The translations under genes and the position numbers were made by a program. From assembly GCA_028819255.1 (NCBI GenBank), contig JAPPMB010000137.1:39633-103632 (forward strand): a stretch of 64,000 bases of DNA, read 5' to 3'. The notes below the pieces were generated by a model that was not told where the DNA came from, made no database searches, and saw only the letters and a program-made list of their open reading frames with translations. Of this stretch, positions 45,626 through 54,469 are shown piece by piece; the stretch's first letter is position 1; the number at the start of each line of letters is the position of its first letter. Source of the DNA: Bryobacterales bacterium. GTDB lineage: Bacteria > Acidobacteriota > Terriglobia > Bryobacterales > UBA6623.

Positions 45626-45960
45626 CGCTCCCATTGTCCATGCGGAGGCGAGCGATCGGGAGGTCCTTGAAGGAGTCTGCTCGATGAGAGCGCCCGGACC
45701 GAGCGGCATCGGCCGCGCGATGCACTCCTTGGCCCACGGAGTCCGGCGTGGTTGCGCGAGGCGAACCCCTAACCTTTCCTTGGAGACCCCCGGGAGTCTC
45801 GAATCGACTCGCCATTGCAGAGAGGAGTTGAGGGACGTTCCGAGCCACGATCGGGGATCCGCGGCGGAGCGGCGGCGGAGGCTTGGAGCCCATCTGTCCA
45901 GACGCGGGCATGCTGGCAGTCCGAGGCTTTTCGGGTCTTCCATCCCATCCGTCGAGAGAT
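45551..45960. repeat. duplicated segment, copy B
   Basis: The degenerate second copy lies about 980 bases downstream of copy A. The two copies share CTGACGCACCGAATCAGCC (here at 45581), a GGATCCG block and the terminal CATCCCATCCGTC. On the minus strand both copies can be read to give related peptides (see findings). Confidence 0.7.
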
Positions 45961-46281
45961 CAGCCAAGCCTGGAGGCAATGCCCGCAAGGATGGCCGCGG
46001 CGTCCGGCACAGGCAGACCAGCTGGCAAGCGCAGTCGGGTGTCCGGCGTTGCTGCGGGTCCGGCCCGTGCGCCTTACGGATCAGCATTGTGATGCATGGA
46101 ACCCGTCCCGTCGGGACCGCCGGTCGGCCCGGCCCTGGCTCGCGGAATCGAACGGAGACCGCTTCGAGACCCCCGAAGCCCTTCGGAGCGGCGTCAGACT
46201 CTCGGACCGCTTAGCTCAGCCCCTGTCCGAGAATGTGCTTCCACACGCGAATGCGCGACCGAATTCGCTACGCTAATAGCC

Positions 46282-47496
46282 ATGAGAACCCTGCTCCGTC
46301 TCTTGCTTTCCGTACTGGTGCTTTCTGCGGTCGTGGCTGCCGAGTCCGAGAAGCCCGTGAACTGGAATGATCTCCCGGCCCCCTTCGCGACGCCGTCAGC
46401 CACCAACAGGCCGAACGTGATCGAGCAGCCTTCCGGCGCGAAGCTCGCTGTCCCCGAGGGCTTCAAGGTCGAGGAGTACATTACCGGAGACTTCAAGAGG
46501 CCCCGGTTCATGACGTTCGGGCCGAGCGACGAGCTGGTCTTCTCCGACTCAGGCTCACGCAACGAGCCGGACGGCGCGGTCTACGTGCATCACGACGGAA
46601 GCCTGAAGAAACTGATTGGCGGCCTTGACCGGCCATACGGCCTCGCCTTCCACGAGAAATGGCTGTACGTGGCCGAGCCGGCCTCCGTGAAGCGCTATGT
46701 CTACGACGCCAAGGCGATGACGGCCGGCCCCGGCGAGGAGATCATCTCCTACGCGGGCCACGGGCGCGGCCACTGGACCCGGACGCTGCTGTTCGACAAC
46801 GACCACAAGAAGCTCTACGTAACCGTCGGGTCAGAGTCGAACATCGCCCTCGGCGAGGATCCGGTCCGCGCCGCCCTGCATCGCTACAACCCCGACGGCA
46901 GCGGTCACGAGACGGTGGCTGAGGGTCTTCGGAACATCATCGGCCTGCGTTGGCACCCGGGCTCGGACGATCTTTGGGCGGCAGTGCAGGAGCGGGACGG
47001 CCTTGGCGACGATCTTGCAAGCGACTACCTGGCGAACGTGAAGGAAGGCGAGTTCTACGGCTGGCCGTACGCCTACAGCGGTCCGAACGCGGAACCGCGG
47101 CACAAGGATGATCCGAAGTACGACGCCGACCTGCACGCCGAGATGGTCCAGAAGACGAGGTATCCGGATGTCCTGCTGGGAGCCCATGTGGCGGTCCTCG
47201 ACATCAACTTCTACACCGGAACACAATTCCCTGAGAAATACAGGGGCGGCCTGTTCCTGGCGTTTCACGGCTCTTGGAATCGAGCCGTGCGGACGGGCTA
47301 CAGCGTGGTGTTCATACCGTTCAAGGACGGCAGGCCCCAGTCCGGCCCCCAAGACTTCCTGAGCGGATGGATGCTGGGTCCGGATCAGACCGAGGTCTGG
47401 GGGCGGCCGGTCGGCCTGCATCTCCTCCGGGACGGCTCGATGCTTGTCAGCGACGACGGCGGTCGGAAGATCTGGCGCATCAGCTACGGCGACTAG
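46282..47496 (+). CDS. exported PQQ-type glucose/sorbosone dehydrogenase-like beta-propeller
   Basis: From ATG 46282 the product is 404 residues with a Sec signal (RTLLRLLLSVLVLSAVVAA). VPEGFKVEEYITGDFKRPRFM and LDRPYGLAFHEKWLYVAEP, then RTLLFDNDHKKLYVTVGSESN and GLRNIIGLRWHP, are conserved in the L-sorbosone/soluble glucose dehydrogenase propeller family. The end HGSWNRAVRTGYSV and GLHLLRDGSMLVSDDGGRKIW completes the sixth blade. Oxidation of a sugar in the periplasm with PQQ is the family role. Cofactor residues are not verifiable by eye, and many members are uncharacterised. Downstream of a sulfatase, sugar use is a sensible context. Confidence 0.87.
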   Translation: MRTLLRLLLSVLVLSAVVAAESEKPVNWNDLPAPFATPSATNRPNVIEQPSGAKLAVPEGFKVEEYITGDFKRPRFMTFGPSDELVFSDSGSRNEPDGAVYVHHDGSLKKLIGGLDRPYGLAFHEKWLYVAEPASVKRYVYDAKAMTAGPGEEIISYAGHGRGHWTRTLLFDNDHKKLYVTVGSESNIALGEDPVRAALHRYNPDGSGHETVAEGLRNIIGLRWHPGSDDLWAAVQERDGLGDDLASDYLANVKEGEFYGWPYAYSGPNAEPRHKDDPKYDADLHAEMVQKTRYPDVLLGAHVAVLDINFYTGTQFPEKYRGGLFLAFHGSWNRAVRTGYSVVFIPFKDGRPQSGPQDFLSGWMLGPDQTEVWGRPVGLHLLRDGSMLVSDDGGRKIWRISYGD

Positions 47497-47531
47497 GCCG
47501 TCTCGACTGGATTCCAAGATCGGTTCAAGCG

Positions 47532-47897
47532 ATGGGACTGCTGAATCTCGTGCGTCCGAAATGGAAGCACTCGGACTCCGATGTCCGGCGAAAGGCCATC
47601 TCGAGCATCGGGGATCCCGAAATCCTGGCGGAAATCATCATCAGCGACGGAGAGTGGTTCGTGCGCCACGAGGCGTTTGAGGCCTTGCGTGACATGAAGC
47701 CGGACCAGACGCACTATCGCCGTCTGGTTCGGGAGTCGCCCGATGAGGAGATCCGCCGGAAAGCCGTGAAGGTCATGACGGACGAATCGGAACTCGAGCG
47801 GGTGGCGCAAGAGGACAAGTACCAGTACATCCGGGACGCGGCGGAACATCGCCTTCACGAGCTCCGCACCGGACTTTGGGACAATCTCGCAAGCTAG
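47532..47897 (+). CDS. small HEAT-repeat-like protein
   Basis: A 121-residue cytoplasmic protein made of about three to four HEAT-like helical repeats. They read RRKAISSIGDPEILAEIIIS, VRHEAFEALRDMKPDQTHYR, IRRKAVKVMTDESELERVAQ and IRDAAEHRLHEL. Alternating arginine-led helices give a short solenoid, probably for protein binding. The ATG at 47532 starts 35 bases after the dehydrogenase gene. An upstream in-frame extension to 47274 is only the shadow of that gene. No function can be named. Confidence 0.72.
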   Translation: MGLLNLVRPKWKHSDSDVRRKAISSIGDPEILAEIIISDGEWFVRHEAFEALRDMKPDQTHYRRLVRESPDEEIRRKAVKVMTDESELERVAQEDKYQYIRDAAEHRLHELRTGLWDNLAS

Positions 47898-47998
47898 CGC
47901 GCTGCCCTCGGGGCAGGGAAGGAGACCGCCAGGACTTCGGTCCGACATGTGCGTTCCCGGCCGGTCGGAGTCCGGCAACGCACACCCTCGAAGGCCCC

Positions 47999-49240
47999 AT
48001 GCAGTCGACGCCGACCGGTTCCGCGCATCAATCCCTCGCTGACCGGCCTGGGCATGGCAGCCTACCGAGCCCAGCGTCAGGCTTGCGGAGCCACATTCGC
48101 GAGACGTTCCTGCTGCTGCTGGTGACGCACTTCGTCGTGGACTGCTTTTCGTCCGCTCTGGCGACGGTGCAGCCGCTCCTGTCCGGCCGCTTCAGCCTGA
48201 GCCTGGCCGAGGCCGGCATCCTGGGTGGACTCTGGATGTTCTCATCGGCGGTCCTGCAGCTGCCGTTCGGGCTCTTGAGTGATCGCATCCAGAGCCGCTA
48301 CTTCACAGTGATCAGCCCGGTCGTGACCGCGGCCTTCCTGTCGTCTCTGGGCCTCGCTCCCGGCTTCGCCACGCTCGTGGGGATCCTGCTGGTCGGGGGC
48401 ATGGGTTCCGCGGCCTACCACCCGCACAACACGAGCCAGGCTTCGCGGCTAGGAGGCCGGCATCGCGGCCTGTCGACGGCCATCTTCATCACCGTCGGGA
48501 CGGCGGGGCTCGGCTTTGGACCGCTTTACCTAACGGCGGTGATTGAAAGGTTCGGCTTTGAGAGCATGTGGCTGTCGGCGGTGCCCGTCATGATCCTCCT
48601 CCCGGTGCTTGTTTGGAGGATCCCGGAACCTGTCCGGAACTCCCGCGCCGGAATGCCGGCAGTGGATTGGCGGGCACTGCGAGGGCAGGGAAGACCGCTG
48701 TTCGCACTGTACGCCCTGGTGGTGGTCCGCTCGGTCGCCCAGTTCGGATTCGCCCATTTCCTCTCGCTGTACTTCGTGCAGGTTCGGGGCACGAGTCTGG
48801 CGACGGCGAGCTTCGCGCTGGCAGTGTATTTTCTCAGCACGTCGGCAGGCTCGTTCGTTGGCGGCGCCGCCGCAGACGTGTTTGGTCGGCGGACGGTGAT
48901 CACCGCGTCATCCGTAGCGTCAGTCCCGCTCCTCGCGGGCTTCATGGCCACCGACGGATGGGTCTCGATCCTCGCCTTGTTCGCCGGCGGAACGATCCTC
49001 CTTTCCACCGTCCCCGTGAACGTGGTGATGGCCCAGGAGCTGGTGCCGTCCCAGGCAGGGACGGTCTCCGCGCTGATGATGGGCTTCGGATGGGGCACTG
49101 CCGGTATCGCGTTCGTGCCCGCTGCGGGGTGGCTGGCCGACCGGGTCGGCCTGACCAGCGTGTTCTGGGGGCTGACTGTGCTGCCGCTGATCGGAGTGCC
49201 GATCGCGCTCAGGCTTCCCAGAGACGGCGGCCGGCGATGA
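47999..49240 (+). CDS. MFS exporter, fosmidomycin-resistance (Fsr)-like
   Basis: The 413-residue product from ATG 47999 has about 12 membrane helices. LLLVTHFVVDCFSSALATVQ and GGMGSAAYHPHNTSQASRLG are typical of the Fsr/YfnC-like MFS group. The conserved AYHP in the loop after TM4 is the hallmark. QLPFGLLSDRIQSRYF is the MFS motif A loop. These are proton-driven drug or metabolite exporters; the native substrate here is unknown. It lies 101 bases after the HEAT gene. Confidence 0.88.
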   Translation: MQSTPTGSAHQSLADRPGHGSLPSPASGLRSHIRETFLLLLVTHFVVDCFSSALATVQPLLSGRFSLSLAEAGILGGLWMFSSAVLQLPFGLLSDRIQSRYFTVISPVVTAAFLSSLGLAPGFATLVGILLVGGMGSAAYHPHNTSQASRLGGRHRGLSTAIFITVGTAGLGFGPLYLTAVIERFGFESMWLSAVPVMILLPVLVWRIPEPVRNSRAGMPAVDWRALRGQGRPLFALYALVVVRSVAQFGFAHFLSLYFVQVRGTSLATASFALAVYFLSTSAGSFVGGAAADVFGRRTVITASSVASVPLLAGFMATDGWVSILALFAGGTILLSTVPVNVVMAQELVPSQAGTVSALMMGFGWGTAGIAFVPAAGWLADRVGLTSVFWGLTVLPLIGVPIALRLPRDGGRR

Positions 49241-49362
49241 CCGCCGGACAGTCCTTGCCCGACTCCCCTCCGAGCAGTTGTGTGAGCAGGCCCAAAGGCG
49301 GGCTCCTGCGTGTGTTAGGGTAGGGAAAGACGCGATCAATTGCGCCTGTTCCGGATCATCCA

Positions 49363-49599
49363 ATGGCACGAGTCTGCGTAGTCACAGGGAAGCGCCCGAT
49401 GTCGGGCAACAACGTTTCGCATGCGAACAACAAGACGAAACGGCGGTTCTATCCGAACCTGCAAGACAAGCGATTCTGGTCACCTCGCCGAAATCGGTGG
49501 GTCAAGCTGAGGATCAGCGCCAAGGGCATCAAGATCATTAACAAGCGCGGCGTGGATCGGGTTCTGGACGACCTCCTGAAGCGCGGCGTCAAGTTCTGA
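49363..49599 (+). CDS. rpmB: 50S ribosomal protein L28
   Basis: The 78-residue protein matches bacterial L28 from end to end. ARVCVVTGKRPMSGNNVSHA begins it, then NKTKRRFYPNLQ, LRISAKGIKIINKRGVDRVL and the C-terminus. The first CxxC zinc pair of some L28 proteins is absent, with one cysteine left. It binds 23S rRNA near the E site. It is monocistronic here, with 122 bases upstream that hold no clear promoter boxes. Confidence 0.96.
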   Translation: MARVCVVTGKRPMSGNNVSHANNKTKRRFYPNLQDKRFWSPRRNRWVKLRISAKGIKIINKRGVDRVLDDLLKRGVKF

Positions 49600-50285
49600 C
49601 ATGGTATAGGCTGCCGGGTAGGCCCCACCACGGCGGCGGGCCCGAGTCGAGAGACGGCTTGAGCCGCGCAGCGACACACCCAAGGATTGACTGGTCCGCG
49701 ACATTCTACCAGTCCTTCGCGGTTTCGCCCCGGACCGATCGGTTTCGCAGCCGACCCGTGCCACGCCCGCAGTGGGCCGACGACATTCCAGTCCGCGTTC
49801 CCGCGATTCTAGCCTCACCGGCGTTGCGGTCCTGCGGAACAGCTGGCCAAAGCCGATTCAGAGCAGGTCGCGGAGGACGGCGGCACTTGCCGGTCTGAAT
49901 GAACATGGTGCGGATGTGATGGGAACGGTTCCCCGATTCCGGTCGAGAGGGGCTCCAGATTGGCGTCATGAGGGACCATGAAGAGCGGCATTGGCATGAG
50001 AATGCCACCGGGTAACTCGTCCGGCAACGGCGTCTGTTCCATCGAGTTCATGCACATGCCTGCCGACGGTGTTTCCGGGGGAATCTGGTGCTCTCCGATC
50101 CGCCGGACCGGGATTCGTCGCATGCATTGCTCGAACTTCGGCTGCCAGCGAGCGTCGACAAATGGGTGAACCCTCTCTGAACCGCGGATAGTCCGCCTGA
50201 GGAGGATCTGACGGAGTGCCGGAACTCGGGACGAACGGCATCTCGCCTGAAGGGCGATGCGCCCACGCGGGCGCCCGGAGGATGT
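49600..50285. other. 0.7-kb region without a recognised gene
   Basis: On the minus strand one frame stays open from about 50290 to a stop at 49815-49817 and reads protein-like in part (HPFVDARWQPKFEQ, then QTPLPDELPGGILMPMPLF). I do not recognise it, it has no good start, and its third-base composition is not decisive. It may be a gene fragment or chance. Confidence 0.35.
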
Positions 50286-51869
50286 CTACAGGTCGATCGC
50301 CTTTGCGAACACGACCGCATGCATTCGGTACAGGCGGTCGAGCACCGACGCGGGAAGCGGCTCGTCGGTCTGGATCAGGGCCACGGCCTCGGCCGGTTCG
50401 GTTTCCGACACCCGTTCGCCCCGACCGAGGGCAAAGCTGGAGATGTTGATCCCGTTGGCACCGAGCACCGTGCCCAGGCGTCCCACGACGCCAGGGACAT
50501 CTTTGTTGGTCACGTAGAGGATCGATCCCACGAGGTACGCCTCCACATAGATTCCATCCACGCTGATGACCCGGGGTGACCCGTCCGGGAACACTGCTCC
50601 CTCGACCGTGCGGTCTATGTCTTCCGTCTTCAATGCAAGCCTTATGGAGTCGCTGAAGTGCTCAAGCCCGCGTCGCACCTCGCTGACTCCGATCGCCCGC
50701 TCCCGAGCGATCTGGAAGGCGTTCACCAGATTCGCCCTTTCCGACAGGAAGCAATTGAGGACTCCACTGAGAGCGGCGTTGCGAATGAGAACAGCGTCCG
50801 TCTCGCCAAAGTTCCCAAAGTAGGTGATCTTGACACGCACCGGCCGACCAGTGGATGTCTGCGCGACAAAGGAACCGAGCCTCTCGGCGAGTTGCAGGTA
50901 GGGTGCGATCCGCCGGAACTGCTCGGCGCTGACGGATGGGGTGTTGACGGCATTCACCACCACCCCCGAGTTGAGAAAGTCGCGCACCTGGCCCGCAATG
51001 TCTATGCCCACCTTGGCCTGGGCCTCTGCCGTCGCCCCTCCGATGTGAGGCGTCGCCACGACCTGCTCGTGCGTGAACAGGGGCGAGCCCGCCGGCGGCT
51101 CCTTGTCATACACGTCCAAGGCCGCACCGCCGACTTTCCCCGATGCGATGGCTTCAGAGAGTGCCTCGCTGTCAATCAGCTCTCCGCGGGCACAGTTGAC
51201 GATCCGCACACCGTCCTTCATCTTCGCGATCGTGTCGGCGTTGATCATGCCGGCCGTTTCCGGGGTCAGAGAGAGATGCAGACTGAGGTAGTCCGCCCTG
51301 GCAAGCAGCGGTTCCAGATCGATCAGTTCAACTCCCGAGTCCCTCGCGGCGTCACTCGACACGTACGGGTCGTAGGCGACGATCTCCATTCCGAACGGCA
51401 CGGCACGCTGGGCCACCTGACGCCCGATGTTGCCCAACCCGATGATCCCGAGAGTCTTGCCGAACACCTCGTTCCCGAGGAACCGTTTCTTCTCCCAGCG
51501 CCCCGCCTTCGTCGACGCACTCGCGGACGGGACCGATCGGGCCAGCGAGAGGATCAGCGCCAGAGTGTGCTCCGCCACGGAGGTCGCGTTGCCCCCAGGT
51601 GTATTCATCACGACGATGCCGCGGTCGGTCGCCGCGTCGCAGTCGATGTTGTCGACTCCGACTCCGGCCCGGCCGATGACCTTGAGCTGCGGGGCCTGCG
51701 CCAGCACGTCGGCGGTGACGTTGATGCTGCTGCGGACGATCAGCGCCTCGCAGTCAGCGAGCTCCGTGTGGAACTCAAGCGGATTCGAAACGACCACCTT
51801 CAGCCGTCCCTCGGCCTTCAGGATTCCGATTGCGGCGGGGTCCAGCGGGGATGCCACGAGAACTTTCAC
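50286..51869 (-). CDS. serA: D-3-phosphoglycerate dehydrogenase
   Basis: The 527-residue product is the long bacterial form. The substrate domain is followed by the NAD fold with IIGLGNIGRQVAQR (about 142-155). Catalytic elements are NCARGELIDSEAL (Arg region) and TPHIGGATAEAQ (His), with a Glu between. Residues ~320-450 are the allosteric substrate-binding (ASB) domain, and the C-terminal ACT domain (YLVGSILYVTNKDVPGVVG) senses serine. It makes 3-phosphohydroxypyruvate, the first step of serine synthesis. Its ATG overlaps the stop of the aminotransferase gene by four bases, so the two are coupled. Confidence 0.96.
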   Translation of the reverse strand: MKVLVASPLDPAAIGILKAEGRLKVVVSNPLEFHTELADCEALIVRSSINVTADVLAQAPQLKVIGRAGVGVDNIDCDAATDRGIVVMNTPGGNATSVAEHTLALILSLARSVPSASASTKAGRWEKKRFLGNEVFGKTLGIIGLGNIGRQVAQRAVPFGMEIVAYDPYVSSDAARDSGVELIDLEPLLARADYLSLHLSLTPETAGMINADTIAKMKDGVRIVNCARGELIDSEALSEAIASGKVGGAALDVYDKEPPAGSPLFTHEQVVATPHIGGATAEAQAKVGIDIAGQVRDFLNSGVVVNAVNTPSVSAEQFRRIAPYLQLAERLGSFVAQTSTGRPVRVKITYFGNFGETDAVLIRNAALSGVLNCFLSERANLVNAFQIARERAIGVSEVRRGLEHFSDSIRLALKTEDIDRTVEGAVFPDGSPRVISVDGIYVEAYLVGSILYVTNKDVPGVVGRLGTVLGANGINISSFALGRGERVSETEPAEAVALIQTDEPLPASVLDRLYRMHAVVFAKAIDL

Positions 51870-53041
51870 CGGGCTCCTCCGTTGTCCTCCGCACAGGCTT
51901 CCAGATAAACGGCCTGGACCGCACGCACGCCGCTGCCGAGCTCAACGTCCCTGTCCATCAGGCGAAGGATCAGCTCCAGTTCCGCAACCGCTGCGAACAG
52001 GTCGTGAAAGTCGAAATATCCCAGATGCGCGAGCCGGAAGATCCTGCCCTTCATCGAGCCCTGCCCGTTGGCGATGATCGCGTCGAACCGATCCCTGAAT
52101 CCGCGCACGATCTCACCGGAGTCAATGCCGTCGGGAGCGAGAATCGCGGTCACCGCCCCCGCCGGAATCGCGTCTCGGGCGAATAGTTCCAGCCCCACGG
52201 CGCGGGCGGCGTCCCGCGTTGCCCTGGCGAGCAGCTGCGCGTTCCGAATCAGACGCTCCCGGCCGATCTCGCGCACATATCGCAGCACTTCCGCCATACC
52301 GAGGATCAGAGACGAGGCGGGAGTCCAAGGGGAGTCTCCGCGCGGCCCGGCGTCGATGTGCTTCTTCAAGTTGAAGTAGAAACGCGGGTTCCGGGCGCGT
52401 TCCGCCCTGCCCATGGCCTTTTCGCTCACCGCGCAGTAGGCCAGACCCGGCGGGACCATCAGGGCCTTCTGGGACCCGCCGATCACCACGTCCAGTCCCC
52501 AGTCGTCGATTCGGATCTCGCTGCTGCCAAGTCCAGTGATGGCGTCAACGACTAGGACCGCGTCCGTGGAGCTCACGATGCCGCCCATCGCTTCGACATC
52601 GTGGGAGATTCCCGTCGATGTCTCCGTGGCCTGAACGAACACGCCCTGGGCGTCGGGATGGTCTCTCAATGCCCGTTCGAGCTCCTCCGGCCCAACGGAC
52701 TCGCCGTAAGGCCTGGTCAGCACGACCAACTCGAGGCCGAAGGCCTCGCCTATCTGGAGCCACCGCTCGCCGAACTTTCCGGCGACGCAGGCGACCGCCT
52801 TGTCGCCCGGCGAGAAAAGGTTCGAGACAGCGGCCTCCATGGCACCGCTTCCCGAAGAGGCAAACAAAGCGATGCCGTTCTCGGTGCCCATGAAATAGTG
52901 CAGGTCCCGAATGACGCCGCTGTAGACCTCCCGGAAATCGGCGGTGCGATGGTGAAGGTCCGCAGCGGCCATCGCACGGATCGCCGAAGGGAGCAGGGGC
53001 GTGGGCCCCGGCGTGAGCAGGCGGCTCTTTCGAACGTACAT
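51866..53041 (-). CDS. class V aminotransferase (alanine/serine-pyruvate type), probably the serine-pathway transaminase
   Basis: A 391-residue fold-type I PLP enzyme. TPGPTPLLPSAIRAM is the family start, SGSGAMEAAVSNLF binds the cofactor phosphate, VVDAITGLGSSEI holds the PLP-ring aspartate, and Lys192 in GGSQKALMVPPG is the Schiff-base lysine. This subgroup covers serine-glyoxylate and alanine-glyoxylate aminotransferases. In several phyla it replaces SerC as phosphoserine aminotransferase when next to serA, as here. Its stop overlaps the serA ATG (ATGA). Confidence 0.9.
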   Translation of the reverse strand: MYVRKSRLLTPGPTPLLPSAIRAMAAADLHHRTADFREVYSGVIRDLHYFMGTENGIALFASSGSGAMEAAVSNLFSPGDKAVACVAGKFGERWLQIGEAFGLELVVLTRPYGESVGPEELERALRDHPDAQGVFVQATETSTGISHDVEAMGGIVSSTDAVLVVDAITGLGSSEIRIDDWGLDVVIGGSQKALMVPPGLAYCAVSEKAMGRAERARNPRFYFNLKKHIDAGPRGDSPWTPASSLILGMAEVLRYVREIGRERLIRNAQLLARATRDAARAVGLELFARDAIPAGAVTAILAPDGIDSGEIVRGFRDRFDAIIANGQGSMKGRIFRLAHLGYFDFHDLFAAVAELELILRLMDRDVELGSGVRAVQAVYLEACAEDNGGAR

Positions 53042-53260
53042 GCGGGCGTGTCCTATGCAGCCGACTTCGGCCCGGCCAGCGGAACGGCGTCAGTGGCAGC
53101 GACGATGCCGGAAGGATCTGCCGTGCCCCAATCGGCGCCGACCCGTGAGCCTGCGGGGACGCCCCGGCTCAAAGCGCCCCGGAAAACGCCGGTTTTCAAG
53201 ACTCTGTTCCTAGTCTAGCCTAGCGATGATTGGCCGGTTTCGATGATGACACGTACGGCC

Positions 53261-54466
53261 TCAGGGCTCGCGGGCAACCACCTCCACGCCGTCCGCGAGG
53301 GTGTCGCCCGGGTAGGCCACGACGGTGTCTCCTGCGTTCAAGCCGCCCAGGACCTGCGCCTCGACGGCGTTCCGCCGCCCGATCTCGACATGCCTCAGCG
53401 AAGCGACCGACAGTTCGTCGATGCGGTATACGGCCCATTGCTCGCCATCGCGGAACAGGCTGCTTGAAGGGGCCTTGAGGACATCGCTCTCCTCCCAGAC
53501 GACCACGCCGATCTCGACCCTGTATCCGTCGCCGAGAGCCTCCCAGGCCCCGCGCACGTCGTCGAAGTCGACGATCACGTTGACTCGTTGCTCCTCGACT
53601 CCGAGTGCCGAGATCTTGGTGAAGCCGAACGGCTCGACCCTTCGGACGGTCCCTTGCAGCGTCCGCCCGCCGCCCCACTGGTCGATCAGCACCTTGTCGC
53701 CTTCCGAGATCTGAACCGCGTCCGTGGAAAGCATGTCCGATACGATTTCCAGCTTTTCCGGATCGGCGACCTCCAACAGGGGCTCCCCCGACGGCACGAT
53801 GGCCTCGCTTTCCCGCAACCGCTGCAGAACAACGCCGCTGATGGGTGACCGCAGGGCGATCACATCGCTCCCGGAGACCGGCTCGGCGCCGGCCTGGATT
53901 AGGCGCGTCCGGGCCTTCGCGAGCTCCGCCTCGGCGACCACGATGCTCGATTCGGCGGCCCGGACCGCCTCTTGTGTCGTTTCAGCGCCCAGACGCGCAA
54001 TCTCGAGCCGATCATCGGCCACGAGGCCGTCCCGGTGCAGGCGTTCGTGCCGCTCGAGTTCGGAGGCCGCGTGCCTGTGCTCAGCCACCGCGCTGCCCAG
54101 GTCGACCCGTGCCCGATCCAGCGCCGCCTCGCTGGTGCTGACCCCGGCCTCGGCCTCGGCCAGCGTTCTCGAGTCCAGGAAGGTCGGGGAGGAAGGCAGG
54201 AATCTTGCCAGCACGGTCGCTCCGGCCGTGACGGCGTCGCCCGGCTCGTGGTCAATCCTCAGAACACGGCCGGCAAGCGGCGCCGAAACCATGTAGCGGT
54301 CCCGGACCCTCGTCTGGCCCTCCTCATCTAGCGCGATGCGCAGGGGTCCCCGGACCACGGTCGCAACGTCAACCTCCTGCGGCCTTGGCTGCATAGCGTA
54401 GTAGAACGCCGCCGCCGCTCCGGCAAGGACCAGCCAAACAAGAATGCGCGTCGGACGAAGCTTCAT
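53261..54466 (-). CDS. HlyD/MacA-type efflux adaptor (membrane fusion protein)
   Basis: The 401-residue protein has one N-terminal membrane helix (about residues 7-26, ILVWLVLAGAAAAFYYAM). A split lipoyl (biotinyl-like) domain follows (VSAPLAGRVLRIDHEPGDAV, second half near ALRSPISGVVLQRL). A helical hairpin (about 105-195, rich in Ala/Glu/Arg) and beta-barrel domains complete it. Such adaptors link an inner-membrane exporter to an outer-membrane channel. It is the last gene of the ATPase-permease-adaptor operon, 3 bases after the permease. No TolC-type gene is in the window. Confidence 0.88.
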   Translation of the reverse strand: MKLRPTRILVWLVLAGAAAAFYYAMQPRPQEVDVATVVRGPLRIALDEEGQTRVRDRYMVSAPLAGRVLRIDHEPGDAVTAGATVLARFLPSSPTFLDSRTLAEAEAGVSTSEAALDRARVDLGSAVAEHRHAASELERHERLHRDGLVADDRLEIARLGAETTQEAVRAAESSIVVAEAELAKARTRLIQAGAEPVSGSDVIALRSPISGVVLQRLRESEAIVPSGEPLLEVADPEKLEIVSDMLSTDAVQISEGDKVLIDQWGGGRTLQGTVRRVEPFGFTKISALGVEEQRVNVIVDFDDVRGAWEALGDGYRVEIGVVVWEESDVLKAPSSSLFRDGEQWAVYRIDELSVASLRHVEIGRRNAVEAQVLGGLNAGDTVVAYPGDTLADGVEVVAREP

Positions 54467-54469
54467 GGT

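Larger units (their letters stand above)
44663..46281. other. 1.6-kb region of decayed duplicated DNA
   Basis: There is no intact gene. It contains most of repeat copy A, a central stretch (about 45016-45550) with no recognised content, the sulfatase tail remnant and copy B. The last ~300 bases lead into the sugar dehydrogenase gene without an obvious promoter. Confidence 0.55.
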
